Shown here: positions 11,473 through 23,784 of the stretch, piece after piece
Layout of the letters: each line of letters begins with the position of its first letter
Position numbering within the stretch: the stretch's first letter is position 1
Program-made: the position numbers and the translations under genes
Source: Hirundichthys speculiger
Lineage: Eukaryota > Chordata > Actinopteri > Beloniformes > Exocoetidae
DNA: 64,000 nucleotides
NCBI GenBank assembly: GCA_018398805.1
Contig: JAGFBZ010002129.1
Coordinates: 1,426,001-1,490,000 of the forward strand
Direction: 5' to 3'
The notes under the pieces: generated by a model
Told to the model about the DNA's origin: nothing
What the model saw: the letters and a program-made list of their open reading frames with translations, nothing else
The model's database searches: none

Positions 11473-11692
11473 AGGGGTCTCCAATCTCGGTCCTCGAGGG
11501 CCGCTGTCCTGCATATTTTGCACGTTTCCCTGCTTTAACACACCTGATCGTAATTAACGGCCCCCGCCATCTTGTCATCAAGGTCAGCACATGTCTGTTA
11601 ATGACACAGCCACTTGGATCAGGGTGTGAAGGAGGGAAACATCTAAAACCTGCAGGACACCGGCCCTCGAGGACCAAGATTGGAGACCCCTG
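11473..11692. mobile_element. hAT-like foldback MITE (about 220 bp)
   Basis: The left arm reads AGGGGTCTCCAATCTCGGTC, CTCGAGGGCCGCTGTCCTGCA; the right arm reads TGCAGGACACCGGCCCTCGA, GGACCAAGATTGGAGACCCCT. These are imperfect reverse complements of about 45 bp. Longer foldback pairing continues inside through GTTTCCCTGC (left) and GGGAAACATC (right). I recognise this as an abundant fish hAT-type MITE. Because it is palindromic, both strands carry open frames of more than 80 codons here that are not genes. No clean 8 bp duplication is visible. Confidence 0.8.
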
Positions 11693-13795
11693 CGCAGGTG
11701 GGAAAGAGAATATAGCAAGGGTGGAATATTGCATTCTTTTTTGGAGGGGGGGCCTCTCCCGCCACACGTTATTCCTAAATAGCAGCTTTAGCAGATCTGG
11801 CCGAAGATCGGACCCTAAGTCATTTGTGTGCACTCTCTTGTGTATCTGTATCAACTAGCACAATGATGGTGATGCCACTTAAAGGGAAAATAATGATATG
11901 GCTGGGGAACAGTTTCCTTACTGTTATATAGTCTACCTTGCAATTTTACAGAGGACAGAGGCTGCAAACATATCATTTCTGTCACCACTTACAATCTTGA
12001 AAAATCAGGCATTTTACAAAACACACAGTGGCTTAAGTCGTTACCTTTTGATCAGCTCTGCTGGCTCCCTCCTCAAGGCCTTGCTCACTTCTACAGGTAC
12101 TGAACCTTAAAAATTTAGAGGAAATGAATGTATCAATTTGAAAATGAGAGTGTAAAAAAAGCCTGATTAATTCATATTAAATGAAGTCTTGATCCCTTGA
12201 GAGGCACAGCAAAAAAGGCAAAGGCTGCAGATTAATTCAGTTTTATTAGTTGATGTTAATGCTAGGAATAGGTCACATTAGCATACATCACCTAGCCATG
12301 GTGTAATTTACTTTGATAATGTAATTTAGCCGCCAATGTCCTGACACTACTGAGATTACAAGCTTGCATGCTGGGACTGCGCTACAGTTGCATTTCAGCT
12401 ATAAACACAGTATAATGAACAACATACAACAGTATATAGTTTTATTTATTCAATACTGCTTTTGGCACAAATATGCATATTGTCTTAAATTAGTGGCAGT
12501 TGTGCAAGCCAAGCTATTTCAGTGACCTTGAATGGTCACAAGTTGGACGTCCAGGAAATGGAGCGTCGCCAATGCTACCCAGCTTGCAGCAACAGATTTC
12601 TATCAAGTAGCCGACTGGAGTCACACGCGTGGTGATGATGCTCGGCATTGATTTGGGTTTTATTGTTGTCTTCACTGTAGAAACATTTTGGCTTCACATT
12701 TTTTTAAATATTTGGCAGCAAACAAAGCAGTCATGGTCGAATGCTGGGTCATGCTTTCATTTGGACAACAATGCCCTATTGAAGGGTAATAAAAAATGAC
12801 TCACTAAGAAGTACCAAGTTTTTGCAGTATACCACATAAAAGCATTCCAGATGAGTCAAAGTACCCATCCCTCCTCTGTCCTCTACCCTCCTTTAGCTAG
12901 AACTGTTGCTAATAATGCTCAATGCTTTATGTAAGTTTTCAGGCTGAATATAACTAAAAGAGAGACTGAGCATCTAAAGCAAAGCATATCACCCTTCAGA
13001 TAGTGATTCTCTGAGTCCCTTCAACCCTTTCAGGTCTCTTTTATTAGTCAGTTGGACAGCAAAGGTGAGGAAAAGAAAAATTCTTTTGTGTGTCTTTGTG
13101 AGTTTTTGTTATGTCATCTATTCAGTCACAGCCCCAGCAACATCGGCAGTCGGCATTCACTACTTCTTCTGCAGGAAAGCTTCTTTCCAACTCGGTTTCC
13201 TTCTGCATTTCCTCATCTGTGCCCAACATCCTGCATGTACAAGAACTCTTCGGAGTACAGTCACGTCATAAAAACCATTACAGTGAATTTTTATATTCCT
13301 GACAAAGCAGCAGAGCTGAACTTAACTCCCCATTTGCAGGAGAAGCCTCTCTACAACTCCACAAAGCAGTCGTCTCATCTTTATCTCCTTGTTTCCACTC
13401 GCTTCTTTGCACTCGTGATACTCCTGGAAGTCCGTTCATTCCTATCACAACCTCCGTGGACTCCGAAGTATTTCCAAATCATTAATTCCCCCGTGTGTGT
13501 TAAAAAAACATTCAAGATCTACGGTGGATTTTGGAGAGAACATATACAAATTGCTAGCATCCAATGCTAACTGGCCTAACGAGAACAACTAGCAGGCTTT
13601 TGACAAACGAACTTCTTTAATTTGTCTGACAATGTTAGAAAATTCCTTTGGCTACATTTAAGCAGATCAGATCTTAAAACTGTGACTGTTTTGGTCACAT
13701 ATCACCATGAAATGATATCTGTGCGATCTCAAAATTTATTTGTTTGCATTTGTGCGAGTGCAAATACCTCCGTACGGTGCGGGTAAACATACGGT
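11693..13795. other. Non-coding interval
   Basis: No gene recognised. A 173-codon open frame at 13052-13570 (plus) starts at TTG, has no domain and a composition like the surroundings, and I treat it as chance. Confidence 0.55.
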
Positions 13796-13798
13796 TAC

Positions 13799-13885
13799 AT
13801 ATTCAAATTCAAATTCAAATTCAAATTCAATTCAAATTCAAAAATACTTTATTAATCCCCCAAGGGGGAAATTCAAGTTTCAGTA
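13799..13885 (-). mobile_element. LINE 3' tail, minus strand, with (AAATTC)n repeat
   Basis: Tandem AAATTC units at 13802-13843 are followed by TACTTTATTAATCCCCCAAG and GGGGAAATTC. Read on the minus strand this is the common fish LINE terminus GAATTTCCCCCTTGGGGGAT plus TAATAAAG, followed by its short tandem tail. The body of the element, if present, would extend to the right, where I recognise no coding part. Confidence 0.7.
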
Positions 13886-14189
13886 CACCAGGAAAAATCT
13901 GGTGTACTAGGGGAGCTGCCAGTGTCCAGCGCTCCTTTTCATGCCAGGTCCCGTGGTCCGAGTGCTAACTCCAGGTAACCGCCGTTAGCAGCCGTTAACA
14001 GCCGTTCCTCCTTATTCTTAACTTTAATCTTGGTTTTAGATGCACCCAGAAGGTGCAAGAAAGAAAACAACATCTTTTTTTTTTTTTTAGGGACGGCTAA
14101 TGTCTCGAAATATGCTACTGCCCAAGTACCTGGTGGTAGAGTTGGTGATGTTGATGGCAGTTTGACGGATGTGGATTGAGCACCAGCAG

Positions 14190-14403
14190 CAAAGAAGTTG
14201 CAGAGCTTTCAGCGACGGTGGCTGGAGGACTTTGAGTGGCTCCATTATGAAACTGGTGGTATGTACTGGGTTCACTTGGAGGCATGTGAAATGATGTCAT
14301 TCCAAGAAGTGCCTGATCTTTTATCATCTCCAAAAAGCACAAGAAGGAACATCACACAGTCAAGTTTTGAAGAAAGCAGAATTGCCAGTAGTTCTTGCTG
14401 AGA
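14190..14403 (+). pseudogene. Fragment resembling the N-terminal TTF-type region of hAT-related proteins
   Basis: In one frame from about 14189 the codons read KKLQSFQRRWLEDFEWLHYE, followed by TGGMYW. This resembles the start of the TTF-type zinc finger in hAT transposases and their domesticated relatives (ZNF862-like), where a W-L-x(5-7)-W-L phrase precedes a C-x2-C pair. Here the expected first cysteine after MY is Trp and the next residues are VH, so the metal site is lost. The frame closes at 14401. The match is short and from memory, so this is a tentative relic. Confidence 0.35.
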
Positions 14404-14479
14404 ACTTTTGCATCAGATTCAGCCTACATTTTAGCGTGAGAGCTTAACAAAACATTGTAAGAACGCCAAAAATAAATAA

Positions 14480-16914
14480 TGGTGAAGGACCCAGGCGGGA
14501 TTATTGAAGCTTCTGTTCGTCAGGATGCTGGTCGCCTTGCAGCTCAGTCGGCAGAGCTGCAGTTACTGCTGCGAAGGAAGAGCTCTCTTTCCTTCCTTAA
14601 ACCCACGTTACAGCTCACGAGAAAAAAGCAGCATTTACATGACATTCACAAACAACAAGTCATGTGTCAACATTGTTGATTTTATAGCAGATATGATCCG
14701 CCAGCAGATCATCCGGCCTGTCCGTCAAAGAAATGAGTGATAGTGCATGTCTCCGTCCCGACTGATAGACTATCAACATCCTGGTTGGGAATACAGAGTT
14801 CAACGCTGATGGTGAGCAATGTCTTAAATTTCTGCTGGTTCTCCTGACGTTTTGAAATTTGGAGGACTCGTGCTACTAAGTAAAAAAAAAAAAAAAAAAG
14901 TAGTTTAAAGTAGCAGCACTTTAGGCCATTTTCAAACTTGCTTGAAGAAGAGGAAATAGCTGTCTTCTCATTTGCCAGGAGCTCTGAAGCAGCAGATGCT
15001 TCCAGGACAGTGAATCTCTCTCCCCGTCTTTTTTACACATTAGCATGCAGCTGCAGTACATTAAAGCCAGACGCTACTATTTACATACAGGAAAACAGAT
15101 TTGCAGATGAATGAATGATGGAACCGTAGAAAATCTGTGCCGCATTTAATTTGGAGGTTCTGGTCCTGGCTGGATATACGGCGATGAGTCAGGTTGGAGT
15201 TCTTCACACGACCTCCTAGGATGTTTAGATGATATATGATGCTGTTTTATTAGTGACTCTCACAGGTTCTCTATCTATTAGCATTTATTGTTAGTTTAGG
15301 AGAAAATTGCAATGATTTTGAAGCATCTTAGTAATTAATTCCAGTTTCCCTACTTGAGCTTTGCTAACATTATGATCTCTCTCTTTTCCACCTTTACTAA
15401 TTGATCAAATTACTTTCTGCTCTCTCCCTGTTATTGTCTGTTCAGGTCAAGCGCAGTTTGGACTGGGTCAATTATCCGCTGGTCGATTTAATGTCTGCGT
15501 CAGATTGGATCCAAATGTTTGGAAGCTCTCCTGAGGGAGACAGCTCAGGTGTGTGTGTAGGTGTGTGTGTGTGTGCTGTCAGAGTCTTCTTTTTCACACC
15601 GCAGCGTCATCAGTTGTGAATCTGATGAAGAGGAAATGAGTGTGCGCCCTGAGGGTGTGACAAAAGTGTGAATCTCCTGAGAGTCCCGGCGTCTCTGACA
15701 GAACCCGCTGAAGCCCCCGGTGCCGTGACAGTCCGACTGCCTGCTGGCTCCCCACGCGAAGATGGAGCCGGATAATTAGAGTGTAATTTTGCTGCCAGTT
15801 TTTGAGCCCCGACTCCACCTACTCCTTATAATTTCAGCCTCACTTTGCCCTTTCACCCGGCCGTCTCAGCTCTAATGAGCTGCATTAATGTTGCCGGGCC
15901 AGACTGGCTCTTTAATTTTTGAAAAATACGACAAAATGCATCAGCCGCGAGAGAGGAGAGAAGGTGTGAGGCAAGAGCTGCTCAATAAAGCTTTGAAAAA
16001 GGCAAGGACACTGTGCTGCATTGTGAGGCACCTGGCACAAAGGGTTCTGTTGAAGTGGAGGACTTCTTCCCTCCAGTATCCCTCTTTAAGGTAATGTTGC
16101 TGATGGGAACCCACAGGGGCATCGAGTCTTTGAGAGGTTACATCTTATTAGAGGAAAAAGAACTTCACAGGTCTGAGGTATTATGCTGAAAATTAAATAG
16201 AAGTGAAAGTAGATGGATGAATGAGCATCCTGTTCCATGGTTTATCTGAAGGGTAAGAGTCGAAGTGCATGATTAGAGGGCTTTAGCTTTCCTTTCTTTT
16301 GCTTTTCCTTCTTCCTGTTAAATTTAAAGTTCATGACAGAAACACATCTAAATAGCTGACTGGATGGAGTCTTGACACCATTGACATGCTGACCGTATAA
16401 ATCTAGTAAAATTATCACTAATGACACCATTAGCTGAATTATCAATAAATGCAAAGAAAATCTTGAGTGAACTTTCATATTGTTAGTTCATAGAAATTTT
16501 GCACCAGGCTAATGTCTAATGTCTAATGCCGAATGTCATCAGCAGATGGCAGTATAGGCTGAGTGACTGATGATACTGAAGATTATGAAAAAAAGTTGTG
16601 GGTTTTTTTCGATTTTGTCTGTTAAACATAAGAGAAAAATGAAAAGGGCTCCCAGGAATTATCTTTAAATGTGTCTTTTGTGCGCTTTCATTAATTTCAG
16701 GTAAGTTTAATCTCTAGTAAGTATGTAAATACCAAAAAGCTAATCATTATGATTGACGGGTGACCACTCCAGTGATGAAAGTTCAGGGAAGCAGTTTTTG
16801 GATGATGACATGTCTATTGGTGTTTGAACAATCAACAAAACATGGAGAGCGAGCTCCTCCCTCTTCCTCTGAGGAAACATGATGAGCATAAACCCTCCTT
16901 CTATCAGCGACAAT
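14480..16914. other. Non-coding interval with GT microsatellite and a possible isolated exon
   Basis: An A18 run lies at 14882-14899 and a GT repeat at 15549-15574. A segment at 15446-15548 is bounded by a TTGTCTGTTCAG acceptor and a CAG|GTGTGT donor and is open, but I recognise nothing in it and there are no partner exons. The motif at 15873-15889 is listed separately. From 16510 there is a short TAATGTC tandem. Confidence 0.5.
15873..15889. promoter_or_regulatory. 17-mer TAATGAGCTGCATTAAT, copy 1
   Basis: This near-palindromic string has a TAAT core at one end and ATTA near the other, the kind of paired core bound by homeodomain proteins. An identical 17-mer occurs at 20759-20775. A regulatory role is inference; the sequence identity is direct. 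Confidence 0.35.
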
Positions 16915-17550
16915 GGTCACGGTTACATTATGTTTTTGTAATTCAGAATTAATTCCGAATAAAATAATTCAGAATTAACTGAAAAAACTATTTTCCTTCG
17001 AGTTTACATGGAAATAGTAATTCCAAATTGAGATTTACATGGAAAACGAGTTTGATCGGCTTTATTCAATTCCGCTTAAGGTCTGGGGATTGGGAAGGGT
17101 TCTGATTGGATAGGGGGGGCGGACGACTTTACGTCTACCGGAAAAAAACAAACTTACTCGATTAGCAACAACATGGAGGACTACATTATTAGCATCCTTT
17201 TTGGATTTGTTTTGATTTTACTTTTGAAGCAGCAGCACGACAACATCATGTCGTTGATTTTGTCGATGAAAACAAGCCCAGCGCTGAATATAATCGTCAT
17301 TGCGACAGATGGGCAAGGGAAAGACCGGAATTAGTTTAAAGCCGAATGAGTGTATACATGACTGCGGAATTATTTTATTCGGATTTAAAATCTGAATAAA
17401 CCAGCCACTTACTTTGGAATTAAGTTTAATTCGGAATGGACATTTTTTATTCGGAATTAGGTGTTTACATGGTAATTTTTAATCATTTTAAATCAGATTT
17501 AATTCTAATTCTGAATTTAAAAGGAATTAAATTTCCCATGTAAATGCACT
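16915..17550. mobile_element. Palindromic DNA transposon relic, family uncertain
   Basis: Both halves are built of matching inverted segments: CCGAATAAAATAATTC on the left has its reverse complement near 17365 (GAATTATTTTATTCGG). TTTACATGG recurs on the left, and ATTACCATGTAAACACC (minus reading) with TTTACATGGGAAAT closes the right. The core contains a 53-codon frame starting ATGGAGGACTAC at 17172 with no clear domain. I suspect a PIF/Harbinger-type element, but the target duplication is not clear. Confidence 0.6.
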
Positions 17551-18740
17551 AAATGACTGTAGAGAGATGCATCATGGTCTGAGCATCGAGCTGCACCTCT
17601 TCTGTTTGTTCCTCATTTGGAGAGATGGGCCTGTGTTTCAAAACCAGATTTGTTCTTTTTTTTTGTTCTTTTTTTTTTTTTTTAGATGAGATGGTGCCGC
17701 TAAAAAGTATTGCAGGTTAGAAATTATGTAGAATCTCTTACCCTACCTTTAAAATATATAACGTCAAATGTGCAACTCTGGAAAGATTTTTTTAAACATC
17801 TCTAAAGCACAACTTCAAAATGAGCACCAGAAAACTATTATTATTATTCAACAAGGAAAATTCCATTGAGATTTTATAAGCGCAGACAACCCACAGCCAC
17901 AGACCTGTATCAAATAGAATAAACATATGAATACAAATGCATAGAGTTTCACATTAAAATTAATGTAATGCTATTGAAAACCTCTGTATTTGTGGGTGTT
18001 ATTACACTTTTTTGTCCCTATAAAAACATGCACAGTACCTCTTTCTATTGACTTTTCTGGTGTGGATTCTCAGTCATCCGGCAACATTTTTTAAGCCTGA
18101 GATTCCTCAGCAGTCTCTTAAAGCTGAAAAAGCTTTTCAGACTGAGGAGAAATGCCTTCAAGAACCAAGAAAAAAAAACAGTTATTTTCGAGGATTCTCT
18201 CGACTTTCTAAAGGTTTTTGAACACAGTGGATCAAATTCTGCCAATAGAAGGTAATTATGGGGGATTTGTTATGTTTTGCAAAAAAGTATTCACTTGTAC
18301 TGCTGCTTCTTTTCCAGTGTTTGACTTCCAGTGAGTAAAAATGCCATTCGAGCTGGTGCCAGTTCGTTTCACGGCCTACGTCAACGCATTACAATACACA
18401 TGAAAATTAATGTATAAAAATGCCTTAGACTATTTAAAAAGAGGAAGCAAAAATATCCACAGTCATGATTATGTGTCTGAAGCTATATTTCAACCAACAC
18501 AACCCAGAATTTAAAACACCCTGGGGCTTTTTTTTTTTTTTTTTCTTGAGAAGCTAAAAGATTATTTCAGCCACATGTCTTTGACGTTTCCGCTGAGGTT
18601 TAGGGTTCAGGGTAGATTAGGCAAATTAAGTCAGAGTAAGTGTGTCACTCGTCCCTGACAGTTCCCCGTGGACTCGTGGAGTTGGAGTTCTTTCTGCTGC
18701 CGGTCAGAGCAGCCGTGGAGGACCGAACATGGAGCTGAAC
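17551..18740. other. Non-coding interval
   Basis: No gene recognised. There are T-rich runs (17650-17683 and 18530-18545) and AT-rich DNA. A minus-strand open frame at 18045-18245 is Lys/Phe-rich and probably chance. Confidence 0.5.
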
Positions 18741-18754
18741 TCAAATCTGTTCAA

Positions 18755-19640
18755 GTTACATACAAGGCGCAACATCTGGTTTTCAAAGCTGAAGCCATTG
18801 GAAAAGTAGGGAAAGCGCAGTTCATCAAATGACCCAAAAAAGGAAGTTCTTGTTCCAAACTTGGAATTATCACCATGTCCAATGTTACAGCAGGAATAAA
18901 CATATTTACAGCCTGGAACGTTACAAAAAAAACACAGCCAGAAAACTGTAATGAACCTGTGAGGCTAATACTACTGGAGGTAGTTTCAGGAGGTTTGAGA
19001 CTTTCAGAAAGATGGCGAATAATCCCAGCAAAGTGGGGCAAAAATAGAGCGAGTACGGAAACAAATGAGAAGATGAGAAGAGGAAGATGCTAACTTCAAG
19101 ATGATGGTGATAAACGCTGCAGAGTTGTAAAACAACTGACAAGCAGCAACAAAATATGATATTGCGAAATGTAATACATGGCAATGACGAAGTGTAAAAA
19201 GACTGCTCATAACGACCGTTGGAATAAAAAACCAGAAACAAATTGTTTCTGTAGACTGGAGCGTGACAGTAGTGGGCTAGCCCGACTCCAACGTAATCGA
19301 TCCCTGGCATTGACCAGGGCATAGACAGACCAGTGACCAGTGTTTCCCAGCATAGCTCATCTGGTTATTGTAGGGACACTCGAAACTGGACAGATTTGAT
19401 CAAAATGAATGTAAAGTAATATTAATGATCGTTATAAGTTAGCATAAGCTCAGTCAGCCAAGCTAAAATAGCTAACAGTACCTGAACTAAGGTAGGCGTG
19501 TTTGTTCCGCCCTTTTCCAACATGGCGGCGCATAGTATGACAGCAGGGGAAAAAAAGGCTTCAGAATAGCTCTGCAGAAAACCTATGAGTGACATCATCG
19601 TCAGAGGGTTTTTCCAGTTCTTCTTATACAGTCTATTAGA
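18755..19640 (+). repeat. Family A dispersed repeat, near-complete copy
   Basis: This copy carries a 5' block (31 bases from CAACATCTGG at 18770 to 18800, identical to 53127-53157), a middle block AAACATATTTACAGCCTGG (18898), a 3' block GACAGATTTGATCAAAATGA (19390) matched at 21779 and 51240, and an end block with GGCTTCAGAATAGCTCTGCA and TCTTATACAGTCT. The same order recurs in other copies, so it behaves as one mobile unit of about 0.9 kb. I cannot assign a class; there is no obvious coding sequence. Confidence 0.65.
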
Positions 19641-21059
19641 TCAGACCTCTGAAAAACAGACTCCACAACTCTTCAGAAACTCTGGGTCCTCAGAGGGATT
19701 GTCCAAATTTTTTTTTAAACAATCTACAGTTTCACTTGTTTACAAAATTGTGGATGTGCCTTTGAACATAACTGCTGTGAAACAATCAAAGGTTAGTGTT
19801 TAATATGGTTTGTCTCTTGTATCAGAGTTCTCCTTTTCCCATTAGAAACACAAGACGATTTAATCAATTCAGCTGAAACCTGAAAATAAAAGCTGATTAA
19901 TGCAATTCCTATAAATGTTTTTCATTTCAGTCTCTATCAAAAATTGTGAAATTTCATCTTCTGGGAGCAGATATTGGTCGTGTGTAACAAACGTGGCACA
20001 AAACCCAACATGCAGCAAGAAAACGATATAACCACCCAGCGCCGATGTGAAGAAGTGATTTAACGTTTGAGGCTGACTGCCAAGAGTTTTGTGAAGCTGA
20101 TGTAATTCACTCTATGGCGGGCACCGCTGTCACTTTCAGCTCCTGCAAACACATGAAATGAATAAATCTGAAAGCCAGCCCTGTGATCTGCTCTGAGAGC
20201 AGGTCTGGACACAAACATCACAGCATGTCGCTAAAGCTAAATAACACTGTAAATGCCTCAATTCATTAGAAAAAAACACAGACACATTTTGCCCTCTCGA
20301 TACTGTCAGCCGCATTTAAATAATCACTGGGACACTTGTGCATGCTGGAGAAGTATAACAAATCAATTGAATTGATTCAGATGAGTAATTACTTTGTTTT
20401 TGCGATGGAGGCAGCTGAGTGCAAATGATCACAATCATTGAGAACGAACAGATTTCTCCTCAGACTCGTTATCACGCTTTCTGGTTTTTATTTGAAAATA
20501 ATTCAGCCAGCATCCACTGTCTCTTTTAAGTATTATGCGTTTTCAGGTGGTGGATATCTTGATAACTCATTCAGCACAGGCTGCACTGATGAAAAGTATT
20601 CTCAGTTTGCCCTCGGAGAAGTATTTCAAGTCAAGGTGTTTCAGCCGGTGGAAAAAAGCGTAAAGATGTCAGGCACAAATAAGTTTGTCCGGCCTCGCTT
20701 GGCTCACTTGTGCAAGTTTTTTTTTTTTTTTTTTCTGTTTGCCTTGTTGCTTCACATTTAATGAGCTGCATTAATATGGCGGTGAAAACAGAGAGGCCTT
20801 GAGTTAACTCGATGTTTTTGATGCCTGGACTCATGCATGCAAACTGGAAAATGAATTTCTGTGAAAGGCAGCTTCCTTCGGATGAAGACTGATAAAAGCC
20901 GATAAACACTTTGGAGAGTCAGAGGCTGTGATTAAGATACACAGAGGATGACATTTGGATTTTTTTTCTCTTTAAAGCTATGGGTTTACGGTATATTCAC
21001 ATGCTTGTTCAAGCACATATGCTTGGAAAGACATTACTGAGGGGTTACATGCAGTTTGG
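19641..21059. other. Non-coding interval
   Basis: No gene recognised. It contains T17-18 near 20718, the second copy of the 17-mer at 20759-20775, and AT-rich DNA. The open frame at 20438-20761 has no domain. Confidence 0.5.
20759..20775. promoter_or_regulatory. 17-mer TAATGAGCTGCATTAAT, copy 2
   Basis: Identical to 15873-15889 and in the same orientation, 4.9 kb away. Upstream of each copy is a TTTGCC word (15845 and 20738), but the rest of the flanks differs, so a recent segmental copy is unlikely. A role as a homeodomain-type site is inference. Confidence 0.35.
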
Positions 21060-21930
21060 TAGTCTGACTCGATCCAGTAAGTAAATAAAACTGCAGTTCT
21101 TCGACTGACCACCAGGGGCTGGCTCCAAAAATGAGTCAGTCTCCATTGACCCTAATGTTAAAATACCCAACTTTGCAGCGAAAATAAACATATTTACAAC
21201 CAGGTTCAAAAAACAGTTTTGGTCTCCGTAGCTAGACTGAAACTTAGCTTATGTTAGATTCAGATTCAGAAAACTTTACCGGTTCCCCGAAGGGCAATTC
21301 TTTGCAGCGACCAGATCAGGTACAAATAGCCAGAAATCATGCCAGTGCAGAATTTGCTAAATGGAGCATTATATAACAACAAATGTATGCATAATTATGT
21401 GTGTGTTCTTTTCTGACCTGTGACTAAAGACCTAATAAAGCATAGTTATTCTTATATTAAAGATAATATTTGCTTGCAGTGCTGTTAGCGGTACTAGCAG
21501 AAGGCAGCAACGGGTTTTGGATTTGCTGGAAGGTCTTGGGAGTGAAGATTTTAGCAATCATTTAGCATTTTAGCATTTAGCATCATTTCAGGATCCTTGC
21601 AGGTTGACTAACCAGACCACAATGAGTAGCTTTAAAACACGCACCACCTGTCGTCGAGGCCATGAGCTTGTTTAACCCGGGGAGACCACAGCCAGCCTGT
21701 TGCTTGTGGGTCTAGAGTCCTATTGGAGCGCCGCTAGTCCTCGTTTCAACTCTGACAGCACTCATCAATGATGTTTGGGACTGATTTGATCAGAGTGAAT
21801 GTGAGCTAACATTAGTTAAAATCAAAGGTTAGCAGAAGCTAAGCCAACCAAGCTGAAATGCTGACTAGTTTCTGGGCTAAAGTAGGGCCAAAATAAGATG
21901 CTGTTCTGCTCTTTGAGAAATGTCTTTGTG
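21060..21930 (+). repeat. Family A copy interrupted by a LINE tail
   Basis: Diagnostic blocks are GCAGTTCTTCGACTGACCAC (21092), AAACATATTTACAACCAGG (21186), CAGTTTTGGTCTCCGTAGCT (21214) and GACTGATTTGATCAGAGTGA (21779). The spacing between the front and 3' blocks is larger than in the 18.8 kb copy, partly because of the LINE tail at 21257-21310. Confidence 0.6.
21257..21310 (-). mobile_element. LINE 3' tail, minus strand
   Basis: ATTCAGATTCAGAAAACTTT, ACCGGTTCCCCGAAGGGCAA and TTCTTTGCAG, read on the minus strand, match the fish LINE terminus with a CTGAAT-type tail. It lies inside the family A copy, so it inserted later or shares its end with it. Confidence 0.5.
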
Positions 21931-23780
21931 CAGATTGTCTAGTTTAGATACAGTAGACTTGGTTTTCTTCTGTTCTTTGCTTCGTTAGTATGTTTGCTTC
22001 TACTTTGTGTTTTCTAGTCAGTTTTATGCATACTGTGTTTTTCTTTTGCACCTTGGTCATCTTTACTTCATTTTTATTTCTTCCCGTGTTCATTCCAGTA
22101 GGTTTAAACTTGACGGCCACTTCATGTAGTTCAACTGGTTGTTGATGCAAATATTTAATCAGCCGATCAAATGGCAGCAGGAATGTTGGTATGGTCACGA
22201 TTACCCGCTGAGAAGAAAAGTGATTTAAGTAAATTTAAATGTGGAATGAATGGTCAATGGTCATGAATGTACAAAGAACGGTCCAAAAAAAGAGAGAAAA
22301 TGTCCCGTTGAGCTGCAGTTCTCTGGACACAAAAAGGCCTTGTTGATCCCAGAGATCTGAGAAGAATAGCCAGACTGTTGCTGTGGGGTTTTTATTTTAT
22401 GTGCGTTCTTATTCTTTATGACTTCATGCTTTTATGAGGCCTAACTGATTGTTCAGTCTGCATCAGGATGCTCTGACCTGCGTAGTGCTGAATATTATTT
22501 TGCTATATCAGCTCCAGTGCCAGCTTGTCTAGGAGAACGGCCTTCGTCTGTGCCTTATCAGTAATTTTCCTCTGATTTTCCTTCTTAAAATTCTTGCTTA
22601 GCCTCTGCGCTCAGTCGCACTTGGGTAGTCTGTAAATCTGCTTCATGCTGTTGAATTGTATCCATTCTCTGAAAAGGATAAACACAAGAAGACGAGTTTA
22701 TCCCTCTATTTCAGTCTCACCAAATCATTATTATGGTTCTTTAAATATTATTGGTTCAAGATGATAAAAAAGGCAACAGAAACTCAAACAACCATGTTTT
22801 AACCAAGGTATCCAGACAACCGTCTCTGAACAAAGAGCATGTCGAGCCTTGAAGTAGATGGTTCCACAGCAGCAGCAGCCACACTGGTTTCCACTCCAGT
22901 CCAGCTAAGAACAGGAAACTGGGGCTGAAATGTGCTGGGATGACCAAATATGGACAATAAAGGATTATTTTTAAAAAGTTGCCTCGTCTGATGAGTCTCC
23001 ATTTCTGTTGCAATATTTGCAAAGTCGGGGCAGAATCTGAGCGTAGAATCAGACGCCCCCCCAACCCCCCCATCACCCCACAACCACCACTGCGTGTCTT
23101 AGGCCCCATAGCATAAATGCCACAGCTTGTGTAAGGGTTATATAGTTTTTATTTATAAAATTGAAATATTTATAAATGTATTTCACAGTCGACTAAAAGA
23201 ACCGACACCTGTCTCTATATTTTTTTTTTTAAATACTAGTGTCTTTAACAACGTATTTGACTGATTACAGTGGAAAACAGAAATAGTACCTTGGAGTCCC
23301 ACAAGGGGGCGCATCGGTAATGAGTTGGGTTTTTGGGATGAGACCTGCAGAATAAACCCTGCAGTTGAGCGAGTGACACGGAAACTCAGCTGTCTCTGTC
23401 TATTTCCTTTCTAGGGTTTAACATTCTCATGATTCTCGTGCACACGTCGTGCATGAGAGGGGCGATGCTTGGCTGAATAATACTGCTCATCACATCCTTC
23501 ACGATCCTTCTGACTTTTGGGGGCAGATGTCAGAAAAGTTAACACAGGGATGACTGGCTTGTGGTGGAAACATAGCTTTTGATCCGTCTACGTCTTAGAT
23601 GTCTTCCGACTATTGTGAAGGAGAATTCACCAAAGATTGGATTGTTCCTCCACTGTCATGTGAATACAGACCAAGGTCTCTGAGAAATGTTCTGCTTTAT
23701 GCCAAGAATAAATTATGGCAGTTCTTAATGCAAAATGGGGTCCAACCTGGTACTGGCAACCTAAAAAAGTGATCAGTACA
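21931..23780. other. Non-coding interval
   Basis: No gene recognised. There is a C-rich run at 23055-23070 and a T10 run at 23221. Open frames on the minus strand at 22756-23109 overlap each other in different frames and show no domain. Confidence 0.5.
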
Positions 23781-23784
23781 TGTA

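Noticed and set aside
11438..11858. Overlapping frames on both strands
   Set aside because: Explained by the palindromic hAT-like MITE.
13052..13570. 173-codon open frame on the plus strand
   Set aside because: Starts at TTG, has no domain, splice signals or codon bias, and other frames nearby are also open.
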